64,000 bases of DNA from an uncultured Collinsella sp. (GCA_900542165.1 UQMM01000005.1:31471-95470); one strand, 5' to 3'; positions 11,370 to 22,703 are shown, counted from the first letter of the stretch. Notes: generated by a model from the sequence alone, not told the origin. A program made the numbers and translations.

Positions 11370-12314
11370 ATGCTCAAGACTCCTCTCTGCGATCAGCTCG
11401 GCATCGAAAAGCCCGTGTTCCAGGGCGGTATGGCCTGGATTGCCGATGCCTCGCTGGCGTCCGCAGTGTCCGAGGCGGGTGGCTTAGGCATCATCGCGGC
11501 CATGAACGCCGACGCCAACTGGCTTCGCGACCAGATTCATGAGCTGCGCGCCAAGACGGATAAGCCCTTTGGCGTCAACGTCATGCTCATGAGCCCGTTT
11601 GCCGACGAGGTCGCGCAGGTCGTGATTGACGAGCGAGTGCCGGTCGTCGTGACGGGCGCCGGCAATCCCGCCAAGTACATGAAGGCGTGGAACGAGGCGG
11701 GCATCAAGGTCGTCCCGGTCGTTGCCTCGGTGGCGCTGGCGCGCCTCGTGGCACGTCGTGGAGCCACGGCGGTTGTTGCCGAGGGTACCGAATCGGGCGG
11801 CCATATTGGCGAGACCTCGACGATGGCACTGGTGCCGCAGGTCGTCGATGCGGTCGACATTCCCGTTGTGGCCGCTGGCGGTATTGCCGACGGCCGCGGC
11901 GTGGCGGCCGCCTTTATGCTGGGCGCCGCCGGCGTGCAGGTGGGTACGCGCTTTCTGATCGCAGACGAGTGCACCGTATCGGAGCAGTACAAGGAGATGG
12001 TCTTGAAGGCCAACGACACCTCGACGCGTGCGACCGGCCGCTCGACGGGACACCCGGTGCGTGCACTCAAGAGCCCCTTTACCAACGCCTACGCCAAGAG
12101 CGAGGCGGCGGGCGTAAGTGTCGAGGAACTCGGGGCCATGGGCACGGGCGCCCTTCGCAAGGCCGCCAAGGACGGCAATTACGAAGAGGGTTCGTTTTTG
12201 TGTGGACAGATTGCCGGCATGGTCAACGAGCGCCAGAGCGCACGTGAAATCGTTGACGACCTGATCGATGGCGCCGAGCGCGTCCTGAAGGGTGCGTCCG
12301 CATGGGTAGCGTAG
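11370..12314 (+). CDS. fabK: FMN-dependent enoyl-ACP reductase II
   Basis: A 314-residue TIM-barrel flavoprotein of the nitronate monooxygenase / FabK family. It opens with QLGIEKPVFQGGMAWI and carries AEGTESGGHIGETSTM and AAGGIADGRGVAAA, typical of the FMN site. It reduces enoyl-ACP and replaces FabI. It begins 2 bp after acpP and overlaps fabD by 13 bp. The operon context favours FabK over a nitronate monooxygenase. Confidence 0.93.
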   Translation: MLKTPLCDQLGIEKPVFQGGMAWIADASLASAVSEAGGLGIIAAMNADANWLRDQIHELRAKTDKPFGVNVMLMSPFADEVAQVVIDERVPVVVTGAGNPAKYMKAWNEAGIKVVPVVASVALARLVARRGATAVVAEGTESGGHIGETSTMALVPQVVDAVDIPVVAAGGIADGRGVAAAFMLGAAGVQVGTRFLIADECTVSEQYKEMVLKANDTSTRATGRSTGHPVRALKSPFTNAYAKSEAAGVSVEELGAMGTGALRKAAKDGNYEEGSFLCGQIAGMVNERQSAREIVDDLIDGAERVLKGASAWVA

Positions 12315-13228
12315 CGTTTCTGTTTGCTGGCCAGGGTGCCCAACACCCCGCGATGGGCGTCGACCTGATCGAGGCATCGCCGGCGGCCGCCGAGGTGTTC
12401 GCCATTGTCGACGAGGTGCGCCCGGGGACCAGCGAGCAGTGCCGGAGCGCCTCCAAGGAGGAGCTCTCGCAGACCGAGAACACGCAGCCGTGCGTGTTCG
12501 TTCACGACCTGGCAGCGGCTACCGCTCTGCGTGAGCGCGGCGTGGTGCCTGCCGCCTGTGCGGGATTCTCGCTGGGCGAGGTCGCCGCGCTCACCTTTGC
12601 GGGGGCATTCGATACGCGAGCGGGCTTTGAGCTCGTGTGCGAGCGCGCGGCGCTGATGGCCGCGGCTGCCGAGCGCCATCCGGGCGGTATGCGCGCCGTC
12701 ATCAAGCTCGATGCGGAGCAAGTCGAGAACCTGGCAAAACAGGCCGGCGAGGACTGCTGGCCGGTCAACTACAACAGCCCGCAGCAGACGGTTGTTGCCG
12801 GAGCGCCCGAGGCGCTGCAGGAGCTCGACGTCCTAGTAAAAGGGGCTGGCGGCCGCGCTATGAAAGTCGCGGTGTCGGGTGCATTCCATAGTCCCTATAT
12901 GACCGAGGCGACCTGTGGCCTTGCCGCATATATTGAGGCCGGTCACGCGCCGTCCCCGTTGCTCATTCCTGTTTTGGCAAATATGACAGCGGCGCCCTAT
13001 CCGGCGGATCCCCAGACGGCATCGGATGTCTTGGCCAATCAGGTGAGCCATGCCGTACGCTGGGTCGATACGCTGCATGCTCTGCAGGATCAAGGCATCG
13101 ACACATTTATTGAGGTCGGCCCCGGCAAAACGCTGTCCGGCCTGGTCAAGCGTACGCTGAGCGACGTTCGTGTGTATTCGTGCGAGACGGCCGAGCAGGT
13201 CGCAGCTATTGCCGACGAGCTCGCATAG
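12302..13228 (+). CDS. fabD: malonyl-CoA:ACP transacylase
   Basis: A 308-residue acyltransferase that loads malonate onto ACP. The nucleophile elbow is GFSLGEVAA, the start carries FAGQGAQHPAMG and the catalytic histidine lies in SGAFHSPYM. Its start overlaps the 3' end of fabK, implying translational coupling. Confidence 0.95.
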   Translation: MGSVAFLFAGQGAQHPAMGVDLIEASPAAAEVFAIVDEVRPGTSEQCRSASKEELSQTENTQPCVFVHDLAAATALRERGVVPAACAGFSLGEVAALTFAGAFDTRAGFELVCERAALMAAAAERHPGGMRAVIKLDAEQVENLAKQAGEDCWPVNYNSPQQTVVAGAPEALQELDVLVKGAGGRAMKVAVSGAFHSPYMTEATCGLAAYIEAGHAPSPLLIPVLANMTAAPYPADPQTASDVLANQVSHAVRWVDTLHALQDQGIDTFIEVGPGKTLSGLVKRTLSDVRVYSCETAEQVAAIADELA

Positions 13229-13258
13229 TCCACAGGGCTGTAACCCGAAAGGAATGAC

Positions 13259-14032
13259 ATGGGCAACTTGAACAATGGCGCGCTCGAGCGCAACGACTCA
13301 CGTCGCGTGGCACTGGTCACGGGCGGCTCGCGGGGTATCGGCCGCGCCTGCGCTATCGGTCTGGCGGAGGATGGCTACGATATCGCCGTCGTCTATGCCG
13401 GCAGCGTCGATGCGGCGCGCGAGACGTGCGACGCCTGCGAGGCGGCTGGCGCCACGGCGCGCTCATATCAATGCGACGTGGCCGACCCCGCTGCCGTCAA
13501 CGCGTGCGTGGAAGCGGTCCTCAACGACTTTGGCTCCATTTGGGCGCTCGTCAACAACGCTGGCATCACCCGCGATGGCCTGCTCATGCGCATGGGCGAT
13601 GACGCCTTCGATCGCGTGCTCGATGTCAATCTTAAAGGAACGTTTAACACGACGCGCGCGCTCACCAAGACCTTTATGCGCCAGCGCGGCGGCTGCGTCG
13701 TCAACATGAGCTCGGTCGTGGGCCTGATGGGCAATGCTGGGCAAGCCAACTACGCTGCCTCCAAGGCGGGCGTGATCGGCCTGACCAAGGCGGTGGCGCG
13801 CGAGCTTGCGCCCCGCGGCGTACGAGTGAACGCGGTTGCCCCCGGGTTTGTCGAGACGGATATGACGGCAAAGCTCTCGGAGAAGGTGCGTACGGTAACC
13901 GAGGAGCAGATTCCCCTTAAGCGTATGGCGCGCCCCGAGGAGGTGGCCGGCGTAGTGCGCTTTCTGGCGAGTGATGCGGCTGCCTACATTACGGGTGAGG
14001 TCGTGCGCGTCGACGGCGGAATGGCGATGTAG
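13259..14032 (+). CDS. fabG: 3-oxoacyl-ACP reductase
   Basis: A 257-residue short-chain dehydrogenase using NADPH. The Rossmann motif TGGSRGIGRA is near residue 22, NNAG is present, and the catalytic Tyr-Lys pair is in YAASKAG. A short N-terminal extension precedes the core. The GAAAGGA site sits before ATG 13259. Confidence 0.95.
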   Translation: MGNLNNGALERNDSRRVALVTGGSRGIGRACAIGLAEDGYDIAVVYAGSVDAARETCDACEAAGATARSYQCDVADPAAVNACVEAVLNDFGSIWALVNNAGITRDGLLMRMGDDAFDRVLDVNLKGTFNTTRALTKTFMRQRGGCVVNMSSVVGLMGNAGQANYAASKAGVIGLTKAVARELAPRGVRVNAVAPGFVETDMTAKLSEKVRTVTEEQIPLKRMARPEEVAGVVRFLASDAAAYITGEVVRVDGGMAM

Positions 14033-14071
14033 AAACCAGGGCCGAAGAACGGCTTGGATGAGGAGACCATG

Positions 14072-15319
14072 ATGGAACAGAGAGTTGCAATCACCGGTAT
14101 CGGTGCCGTGTCGCCGCTCGGCAACACCGCGCTTGCCACCTGGGCGGCAATGTGTGCTGGCACGTGCGGCATCGGCCCGATCACGCACTTCGATACCGAT
14201 GCGTTTGCCGTCAAGGTGGCAGCCGAGGTCAAGGGCTTTGACGGCAACGAGTACTTTGGCAAGCGTGACGCCAAGCATCTCGACCCCTGCGTTCAGTTTG
14301 CGATGGCGGCTTCGGACGAAGCCATGCACGATGCGGGCTTTGATGTCGAAGGCGCCATCGATCGCGAGCGCCTGGGCGTCTACGTGGGCTCGGGCGTGGG
14401 CGGCATGACGACGCTCGTCGACAACGTCCATACGATTGCCGAACGTGGGCCCCGCCGCGCATCGCCCTATATGATCGCGATGATGATCCCCAACATGGCA
14501 TCGGGCAATATCGCAATCCGCCACAAGGCAAAGGGCCCGACCCTGCCCGTGGTGACCGCGTGCGCAACCTCGGCCCATGCGGTGGGCGAGGCGTTCCGCG
14601 CCATAAAGCACGGCTATGCCGACGCGATCCTCGCGGGCGGCGCCGAGGCCGCAATTATCCCCGATGCCGTTGCGGGCTTTACGTCCTGCCGCGCATTGAC
14701 CACCAACCCTGATCCCGCGACGGCTTGCCGCCCGTTCGATGCAGACCGCGATGGCTTTGTGATGGGCGAGGGCGCCTGCGTGCTCGTGCTCGAGAGCATG
14801 GAACATGCGCAGGCGCGCGGTGCGCACATTTATGCCGAGGTCGTGGGCTACGGCAACACCGATGATGCCTATCACATCACGAGCCCTGATCCCGAGGCTG
14901 CCGGCATTGCCCGCGCGATATCGCTGGCGGTGACCGAGGGCGACGTCAGGCCTTCCGAGGGCCTCTACATCAATGCCCACGGCACATCGACCAAGCTCAA
15001 CGATTCGTCCGAGACGGCGGGCATTAAGCGTGCGCTCGGCGAGGACGCGGCGCGCGCCGCGCACGTCTCGTCGACTAAGTCGATGACCGGCCACATGATC
15101 GGTGCCACGGGCGCCATCGAGGTCATGGCCTGCGCCATGGCGCTCGAGCAGGGCGTGGTGCCGCCGACCATTAACTACCACACGCCCGATCCCGCCTGCG
15201 ATCTTGACTACACGCCCAATCGCGCGGTTCGCGCTGACCTTACCTGGGCGCTTTCGACCAACCTGGGCTTTGGCGGACACAACGCCGCCATCGCGCTGCG
15301 TAGATATACGAGGAGCTAG
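14072..15319 (+). CDS. fabF: 3-oxoacyl-ACP synthase II
   Basis: A 415-residue elongating condensing enzyme. The active-site cysteine is in VVTACATSAHA and the two histidines are in NAHGTSTKLND and NLGFGGHNAAI. Of several in-frame starts (TTG 14054, ATG 14069, ATG 14072), the last has the best spacing to GAGGAG and begins MEQRVAITGIG. It sits between fabG and accB, so the operon holds both reductive and elongating functions. Confidence 0.94.
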   Translation: MEQRVAITGIGAVSPLGNTALATWAAMCAGTCGIGPITHFDTDAFAVKVAAEVKGFDGNEYFGKRDAKHLDPCVQFAMAASDEAMHDAGFDVEGAIDRERLGVYVGSGVGGMTTLVDNVHTIAERGPRRASPYMIAMMIPNMASGNIAIRHKAKGPTLPVVTACATSAHAVGEAFRAIKHGYADAILAGGAEAAIIPDAVAGFTSCRALTTNPDPATACRPFDADRDGFVMGEGACVLVLESMEHAQARGAHIYAEVVGYGNTDDAYHITSPDPEAAGIARAISLAVTEGDVRPSEGLYINAHGTSTKLNDSSETAGIKRALGEDAARAAHVSSTKSMTGHMIGATGAIEVMACAMALEQGVVPPTINYHTPDPACDLDYTPNRAVRADLTWALSTNLGFGGHNAAIALRRYTRS

Positions 15320-15322
15320 AGC

Positions 15323-15796
15323 ATGGATTCCAAAAGACTTGCCGAGATAGCCGATGTTATGGAGGACCGCGGCCTCACGCGCGTACGCGTTGAGGAGCCC
15401 GATGGCACCGCGGTCGAACTCGAGCGCGCGAGCGCCGCACAGCCGGTTGCCGTGCCCATGCCCATGCCGAGCGCTATGGCCGCTCCAGTTGCAGCTCCCA
15501 CAGTCGCGCCTGCCGCACCGGAGCCCGCCGCGCAGACACCTGCCGCCGCACCGGAGCCCAAGGGCACCGAGGTGACCGCTCCCATGGTCGGCGTTTTCTA
15601 TGCTGCCCCGGCGCCGGGCGACGAGCCGTTTGTGCACGTGGGCTCTAAGGTCAAGGCCGGCGAGACGCTCTGCATCATCGAGGCCATGAAGGTTCTCAAC
15701 GAGGTAACGGCAGAGGCAGACGGCGAGGTGCTCGAGATCTGCGTGGCCGACGGCGACCTCGTGGAGTTTGGCAGCTGCCTCATGAGGATCGGATAG
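15323..15796 (+). CDS. accB: biotin carboxyl carrier protein of acetyl-CoA carboxylase
   Basis: A 157-residue BCCP. An N-terminal helical segment (1-45) is joined by an Ala/Pro-rich linker (about 48-90) to the biotinyl domain with CIIEAMKVLNEV, whose lysine is biotinylated. It starts 3 bp after fabF and is the expected substrate of the BirA at 9167-9943. Confidence 0.96.
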   Translation: MDSKRLAEIADVMEDRGLTRVRVEEPDGTAVELERASAAQPVAVPMPMPSAMAAPVAAPTVAPAAPEPAAQTPAAAPEPKGTEVTAPMVGVFYAAPAPGDEPFVHVGSKVKAGETLCIIEAMKVLNEVTAEADGEVLEICVADGDLVEFGSCLMRIG

Positions 15797-15805
15797 GTGA
15801 TATCC

Positions 15806-16228
15806 ATGAACAAAGAAGAGCTTAAGGAACTGTTGCCGCATCGCGAACCGATGCTTTTGCTCGACGAGGCCGAGCTGGTGGGCGACGAGGCCCACGGCAA
15901 GATCACGATTACGGGCGACGAGTACTTTTTGCAGGGGCATTTTCCGGGAAACCCGGTGGTCCCCGGCGTGATTCAGTGCGAGATGCTCGCCCAAAACTGT
16001 TGCGTGCTGCTGATGGGCGATGAGGAAGCGCGCGGCGCGACGCCGTTCTACACGAGTCTGGACAAGGTGCGCTTTAAGCGTCCGGTGCGCCCGGGCGACA
16101 CGGTTGATCTGGTGTGCACCATCACGCGTGCGCGCGGGCCGTTCCGCTTTGCGACGGGTACTGCGAGCGTCAACGGTGAGGTTTGCTGCCGCGCCGATAT
16201 GTCTTTTGCACTCATGCACGAAAGTTAA
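15806..16228 (+). CDS. fabZ: 3-hydroxyacyl-ACP dehydratase
   Basis: A 140-residue hot-dog-fold dehydratase. It has HREPMLLLD and the active-site segment GHFPGNPVVPGVIQCEMLAQ with catalytic His and Glu. The ATG at 15806 is preferred over a GTG at 15797 because GGTGAT lies at normal spacing and the protein then begins MNKEELKELLPHR, the usual FabZ start. Confidence 0.94.
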   Translation: MNKEELKELLPHREPMLLLDEAELVGDEAHGKITITGDEYFLQGHFPGNPVVPGVIQCEMLAQNCCVLLMGDEEARGATPFYTSLDKVRFKRPVRPGDTVDLVCTITRARGPFRFATGTASVNGEVCCRADMSFALMHES

Positions 16229-16238
16229 GGAAGGCTTC

Positions 16239-17568
<1,330 letters not shown>

Positions 17569-17582
<14 letters not shown>

Positions 17583-19293
17583 AAAAGCGAAGACGGTCAA
17601 CGTCCTCGAGGGACCGATGACCGAGTCGTGCGCCGAGTTTCCCGCGCGCCACGTGTTTATCAAGTGCCCGGAGTGCCGCCGCGTGATCGATGAGGCGCGC
17701 CTGCACGACAACCTCGAGGTCTGCCCTCGTTGCGGCAAACACTTTCGCGTGAGCGGGCGCGACCGCATGCGCATGACGATTGACGAGGGCACGTTTGAGG
17801 AATGGGATGCCATTCTGGCGCCGGAGGACTTCCTCTCGTTTCCCGGCTATGCCGACAAGCTCAAGAGCGTGAGCGAGCGTTCGGGCGAGCACGATGCCGT
17901 TGTGTGCGGCAGGGGCAAAATCTGCGGTTGCGATACCGCGCTCTTCTTTATGGACGCCAACTTTATGATGGGCTCGATGGGTTCCGTGGTGGGTGAGAAG
18001 ATCTGTCGCACATTTGAGCGAGCGACCGAGCTTGGATTGCCAGTTGTCGGCTTTACCGTTTCGGGCGGTGCGCGCATGCAAGAGGGCGTGACATCGCTTA
18101 TGCAGATGGCCAAGATTTCTGCGGCGGTTAGGCGCCACAGCGAGGCGGGCGGCCTGTATATCACGGTGCTCACCGACCCCACGACCGGAGGCGTAACCGC
18201 GAGCTTTGCCATGGAGGGCGACATTATCCTGGCCGAGCCCGATGCCCTGACGGCATTTGCCGGCCCGCGCGTGATCGAGCAGAACATGCACAAGCGCCTG
18301 CCCAAGGGATTCCAGCGCTCCGAGTTTTTGCTGGAGCACGGCTTTTGCGATGCCGTTGTTCCGCGTGGCGAGATTGCGCTCACGGTAGGCGAGCTGCTGG
18401 CGCTGCACGAAGGGCACGCGCCCGGCCTGGGGGCACCGCATGAGATCGTGCATACGGGTCGCCGCGGCAAAAAGCTGGGACACTTGTTCAAGCGCTCGGC
18501 CGCACCAAAAACCGCGCTCGAGATTGTCAAGCAGACCCGCTCGGCAGATCGCGCCACGGCAGGCGAGATGATCTCGCTGGGCCTGGATGGATTTGTGGAG
18601 CTGCACGGCGACCGCTACTTTGGCGACGACGCCGCTGTGGTGGCTGGCATTGGCTGGAAAGATGGACGCCCCGTAACGGTCATCGCCATCGAGCGCGGCA
18701 CCACGACCAAAGAGCGTATGCGCCGCAACTTTGGTATGGCACATCCCGAGGGCTATCGCAAAGCGCGTCGTCTGATGCGCCAGGCCGAAAAGTTTGGTCG
18801 ACCGGTTCTGTGCCTGGTCGATACTTCGGGCGCGTTTTGCGGCATCGGTGCCGAGGAGCGCGGCCAGGGCGAGGCGATTGCCCAGAATCTCATGGAGATG
18901 AGCGGCCTTAAGACGCCGATTGTCTCGGTGGTGACAGGCGAGGGCGGCTCTGGTGGCGCGCTGGCGCTATCCGTGGCCGACCGCATCCTGATGCTCTCGA
19001 GCTCGGCCTATTCGGTCGTGAGCCCCGAGGCCTGTGCGTCGATCCTGTGGAAGGATACCGACCGCGCGAATGAGGCTGCCGAGGCGCTGAAGCTCACGGC
19101 TCCCGATCTGCTGGCGCTCGGCATCATCGACGGCATTGTTGACGATAGGGGCCTGTCGCATGAGGAGATCGCCGGTGCCGTCATGTCCTCGGCATTTGAT
19201 GCCTTCGATACGCTTGGGCAGCTCGACGAGGCGACCCTCACAAACCTCCGCTACGAAAAGTACCGCGCAATCGGTCAGTACCGCACGATGTGA
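17569..19293 (+). CDS. accDA: fused acetyl-CoA carboxylase carboxyltransferase beta-alpha
   Basis: A 574-residue single-chain carboxyltransferase. Residues about 30-285 are the beta (AccD) part with a four-cysteine zinc ribbon (CPEC and CPRC) and FTVSGGARMQEG. Residues about 300-574 are the alpha (AccA) part with GFVELHGDRYFGDD, LVDTSGAFCGIGAEERGQ and GEGGSGGALAL. In E. coli these are two proteins; here they are one open frame with no stop between. It transfers carboxyl from biotin to acetyl-CoA and ends the acc/fab operon. Confidence 0.94.
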
Positions 19294-19333
19294 CAAAGGG
19301 GCAGCCCGCATGTCACATTGGGAAAGGCGTTCC

Positions 19334-20548
19334 ATGTCACAAGTTTCTAACACCACGTTTGCAACGACGGTTTCATCAAACGCCATGGCCGTGGTGGACT
19401 ATCTGTCCAAAAGCATGATGTCGGCGTTGCCGTTTATTGTCTGCGCGGCGTTGTTCCGCACCGTCGCTGTCATTATGGGCGAAGGCATGCTGGGCCTGTG
19501 GTCTGCCGATTCCGAAATCTATCGCCTGTTCTACAGTTGGCTCTATAACGCCGGCTACTACTTTTTGCCCATCTATCTTGGTTGGGCGGCCGCCCGCCAG
19601 CTCGGTTGCTCGGAGCAGCTGGGTATGATGCTGGGCGGCGTATTGATTGCGCCCGATCTGCTCAAGCTCGTCGATGCCGCATCGACGACGGGGGCATCGA
19701 TGACTTCCGTGTATGGTCTGCTTCCCGCGCCGGTCAACGATTACACGACGACTGTTATTCCGGTTCTCATCTCGGTGCCCGTGCTATGGCGAGTGGAGTG
19801 TTTCTTTAAGCGCGTTATCCCTAAGGCCGTGGCGTTTTCGTTTGTTCCGTTTGCGACCATGCTTGTCATGGTTCCGGTTTCGCTGTGTATTACGGCACCG
19901 GCGGGCAGCTATCTGGGCATGCTGTTGGGCCAGCTTATGTTTATGCTTGGCAATTCCGGTGGCATCGTGTCGCTGCTCACGCTCATGGGGCTTGCCGCGG
20001 GCTGGGAGTTCCTAAAGATAGCGGGCGTCAGCAACGTCGTTCTATCGCTTGCGTACGCGCAGTTTATGAGTGTGGGAACGGATTCGTGCATCCTGATTGC
20101 CGCGACGATGGCGACGTTCGCCGTTTGGGGCATGCCTTTTGGCGCGTCGCTCCGCGTTGCGGATAAGGACGAGAAGGCGCTCATGCTGGGCTACTCAATC
20201 TCGGGTGTTCTTGGCGGCGTAAGCGAGCCGGCGCTGTACGGTTGCGGCTTTAAATATGGCAGGTGCCTGACGTGCATGGCCATTGGCGGCGCCGTCGGAG
20301 GCCTTGTTGCAGCCGTGGGCCACGTTACGGCCTATACCATCGGCATGACGAATGTCCTCATGGTCATTGGCTTTGCCACGGGCGGCATCTCGAACCTGCT
20401 GTGGTGCTGCGCTGCCGGCGGTGTGGCATTTGCGGTGTCTGCGGCGCTGAGCTACTGCTTTGGCGTGGTGCCGGCGAAGGGACAGACGATGGGGGACGGA
20501 GCCGATTCACCCGAAACCTCGAAGAGCGTGGCCGAAGTAAGCGCGTAA
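19334..20548 (+). CDS. orphan PTS EIIC membrane component
   Basis: A 404-residue polytopic membrane protein of the glucose/sucrose-type PTS IIC family. It has about ten hydrophobic segments and the substrate-site signature GVSEPALYG. There is no IIB cysteine domain or IIA histidine domain in the protein or in neighbouring genes, so it must use subunits encoded elsewhere or have lost PTS function. ATG 19334 follows GGGAAAGG; ATG 19310 is an alternative. It trails the fatty-acid operon by about 40 bp and may be cotranscribed. Substrate unknown. Confidence 0.82.
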   Translation: MSQVSNTTFATTVSSNAMAVVDYLSKSMMSALPFIVCAALFRTVAVIMGEGMLGLWSADSEIYRLFYSWLYNAGYYFLPIYLGWAAARQLGCSEQLGMMLGGVLIAPDLLKLVDAASTTGASMTSVYGLLPAPVNDYTTTVIPVLISVPVLWRVECFFKRVIPKAVAFSFVPFATMLVMVPVSLCITAPAGSYLGMLLGQLMFMLGNSGGIVSLLTLMGLAAGWEFLKIAGVSNVVLSLAYAQFMSVGTDSCILIAATMATFAVWGMPFGASLRVADKDEKALMLGYSISGVLGGVSEPALYGCGFKYGRCLTCMAIGGAVGGLVAAVGHVTAYTIGMTNVLMVIGFATGGISNLLWCCAAGGVAFAVSAALSYCFGVVPAKGQTMGDGADSPETSKSVAEVSA

Positions 20549-20583
20549 ACCTGTGCGACACAAGGACGATTCCTTTGCCATAT

Positions 20584-20620
20584 TCCAAGGCCGTGGCCCG
20601 TGTGGGTTGCGGCCTTTTTT
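20584..20620 (+). terminator. terminator after the PTS gene
   Basis: GGCCG pairs with CGGCC around an inner GCCC/GGGT helix, followed by six T residues. Confidence 0.75.
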
Positions 20621-20695
20621 GTATCTGGGGGACAAAGTGGCTACACTACAATCCGTTTGAGCAATAGATATATATAGGCAGTACCGTGGGGGCTG

Positions 20696-21856
20696 ATGAA
20701 GATGGTCGAGTGGATCGTTCGTCGTGCGCAGGGCGACCGTGCGCGCGTGGGCACGTTGACGGGCATGGTGTGTATTCTCGCTAATGTTGCGCTTTGTGCT
20801 GCGAAGGGCGCAATTGGTGTGCTGTCGGGATCGGTTTCGATTGTGGCGGATGCCATGAACAACCTGTCCGATGCCAGCTCGAATATCGTGAGCGTGCTGG
20901 GCTTTAAGCTGGCGAGCAAGCCGGCGGACCCCGAGCATCCTTACGGACATGGCCGCTACGAGTATCTCTCGGGTCTGGTCGTGGCGGCGCTCGTGCTGCT
21001 GATCGGCGTTGAGCTGGTGAAGTCCTCGTTTGAGCGCATCATCCACCCCGAACCTGTCGAGTTCTCGCTTGCCCTGGTGGCAGTCCTGGCGCTTTCGATG
21101 GTCGTAAAGCTCTGGATGGCGGCCCTCAACAAAAAGCTCGGTGACCGCATTGAGTCCGAGACGCTGCATGCGACCGCGCAGGATTCCAAGAACGATGTCC
21201 TTGCCACAGGCGCCGTGCTGGCGTGCGCGATTGTTTCCCAGGTGACGCATATCAATCTTGATGCATGGGTCGGCCTTGCCGTTGGCGCCTATATTGGCTG
21301 GAGCGGTTTTGAACTCATCCAGGATACGGTGAGCCCGCTTTTGGGCCAGACGCCCGATCCTAAGCTGGTCAAGCACATTCGAGACAAGATCATGAGCTAC
21401 CCCGGCGTTTTGGGCGTTCACGATCTGATGGTTCACGACTACGGCCCGGGCAGGAAGTTCGCAAGCGCTCACGCTGAGATGGCAGCCGAGGCAAGCCCGC
21501 TGGAAAGTCACGACACGCTCGATAACATCGAGCAGTCGTTTAGGAACGAAGACGGCATGATTGTCACACTTCACTACGACCCCATCGTGACCGACGATCC
21601 AAAGGTGGCGAGCATGCGCTTGCGCATCAACGCTATGGCTCAAGAGATCGATAGCCGCCTTTCGATTCATGATTTGCGCTGCGTGCCGGGCCCCACGCAC
21701 ACCAACGTGATTTTTGACTGCGTGCGTCCCTCGGATCTGCAGATGAGTGCCGAAGACTTAAAGCACGCGCTGGCACAACGGGTCGAATCGGAATATCCCA
21801 AGTCGATTGCCAAGATTACGATCGACGAAGACTACGTAGGGCATACCCACGAGTAA
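20696..21856 (+). CDS. cation diffusion facilitator family transporter
   Basis: A 386-residue divalent-cation efflux protein. The N-terminal half holds about six membrane helices. The metal-site helix reads ADAMNNLSDASSNI near residue 45, and a second conserved segment is HATAQDSKNDVLATGAV. A cytoplasmic C-terminal ferredoxin-like domain follows (about 210-290), then an extra region of about 90 residues ending in DEDYVGHTHE. The metal cannot be told from sequence; Zn or Mn is most likely for the family. Confidence 0.9.
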   Translation: MKMVEWIVRRAQGDRARVGTLTGMVCILANVALCAAKGAIGVLSGSVSIVADAMNNLSDASSNIVSVLGFKLASKPADPEHPYGHGRYEYLSGLVVAALVLLIGVELVKSSFERIIHPEPVEFSLALVAVLALSMVVKLWMAALNKKLGDRIESETLHATAQDSKNDVLATGAVLACAIVSQVTHINLDAWVGLAVGAYIGWSGFELIQDTVSPLLGQTPDPKLVKHIRDKIMSYPGVLGVHDLMVHDYGPGRKFASAHAEMAAEASPLESHDTLDNIEQSFRNEDGMIVTLHYDPIVTDDPKVASMRLRINAMAQEIDSRLSIHDLRCVPGPTHTNVIFDCVRPSDLQMSAEDLKHALAQRVESEYPKSIAKITIDEDYVGHTHE

Positions 21857-21895
21857 GGCTGTGCCGGCAAAGCAGGTTATGCAGAAGGGGAGAGC

Positions 21896-22522
21896 ATGAA
21901 GAAGCTGTATCTACTCCGCCACGGTCAGACGGAGTTCAACGTCAAAAAGCTGGTCCAGGGCCGCTGCGATTCGCCGCTGACCGATCTGGGCCGTCAGCAA
22001 GCCGGGATGGCAGCCGCGTGGCTCAAAGACCACAACGTCGTTCCCGACAAAGTGGTCTCCTCCCCTTTGGGCCGAGCCATGGCCACGGCAAGCCTCGTCG
22101 CAACCGAGCTTCTCGGCGCAGACGCTGACGTTGAGCCCTGCGAAGGCATTATCGAGCGCTGCTACGGCACCTTCGAAGAGGGCCCGCACGACGCGCTACC
22201 CACCGACGTCTGGGATCCGGGCGAGGATCTGGTCCCCTTCGGAGGAGAAGGAAACTGCGCACTGCAAGAACGCATGGTAGGCGCCCTCACCAATCTCATG
22301 GGCTCCGAGGGCATCGAAACCCTTCTAGCAGTAAGCCACGGCAGCGCCAGCCGCCAATTCATCAAGGCTGCAGCCCCAGAGGGCTTCGAGCTCCCAGCAA
22401 AACTCCCCAACTGCGCCATCATGATCTTCAATTTCGATGAGGAAGATTTGCAAGGAAAGAGCGACAGGCCCCAATGCAAGTTCACTCTCCAGCAAATAGT
22501 GGACCCCCAACAAAGTAATTAG
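21896..22522 (+). CDS. histidine phosphatase superfamily protein
   Basis: A 208-residue phosphoglycerate-mutase-like phosphatase. The catalytic LRHGQTEFN is at residues 6-14 and the second histidine is in AVSHGSASRQ. GERCYG-type spacing (ERCYGTFEEG) supports a broad-specificity phosphatase. It follows the efflux gene by 39 bp. Substrate unknown. Confidence 0.88.
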   Translation: MKKLYLLRHGQTEFNVKKLVQGRCDSPLTDLGRQQAGMAAAWLKDHNVVPDKVVSSPLGRAMATASLVATELLGADADVEPCEGIIERCYGTFEEGPHDALPTDVWDPGEDLVPFGGEGNCALQERMVGALTNLMGSEGIETLLAVSHGSASRQFIKAAAPEGFELPAKLPNCAIMIFNFDEEDLQGKSDRPQCKFTLQQIVDPQQSN

Positions 22523-22566
22523 CTGAGCGAGCAGAGTTAAGCAGACATCAACGTGTTGTCTCCCGA

Positions 22567-22703
22567 GCTTGGCAGAGGGGCGGCGAAATATATTAAGTTT
22601 GTCGCGAGTTCCGCACGCAAAGGAAAGCACTTAATGTGCTTTCCGTCTTGCGCAGGACTGTAGAGCAGCAAACTTAATATATTTCGCCGCCCCTCTGCCA
22701 AGC
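22567..22703. repeat. two-copy structured element A, copy 2
   Basis: A 137-bp element with perfect 35-bp inverted arms (22567-22601 and 22669-22703) around a 67-bp core (22602-22668) identical to 5330-5396. Only the inner nine bases of the arms are shared with copy 1; the outer 26 bp differ completely yet remain perfectly complementary. It lies about 270 bp upstream of rplC. Confidence 0.88.

Noticed and set aside
16020..16238. Longer accC reading frame start
   Set aside because: The extra codons overlap fabZ in another frame; the protein from 16239 has the canonical start and a ribosome site.
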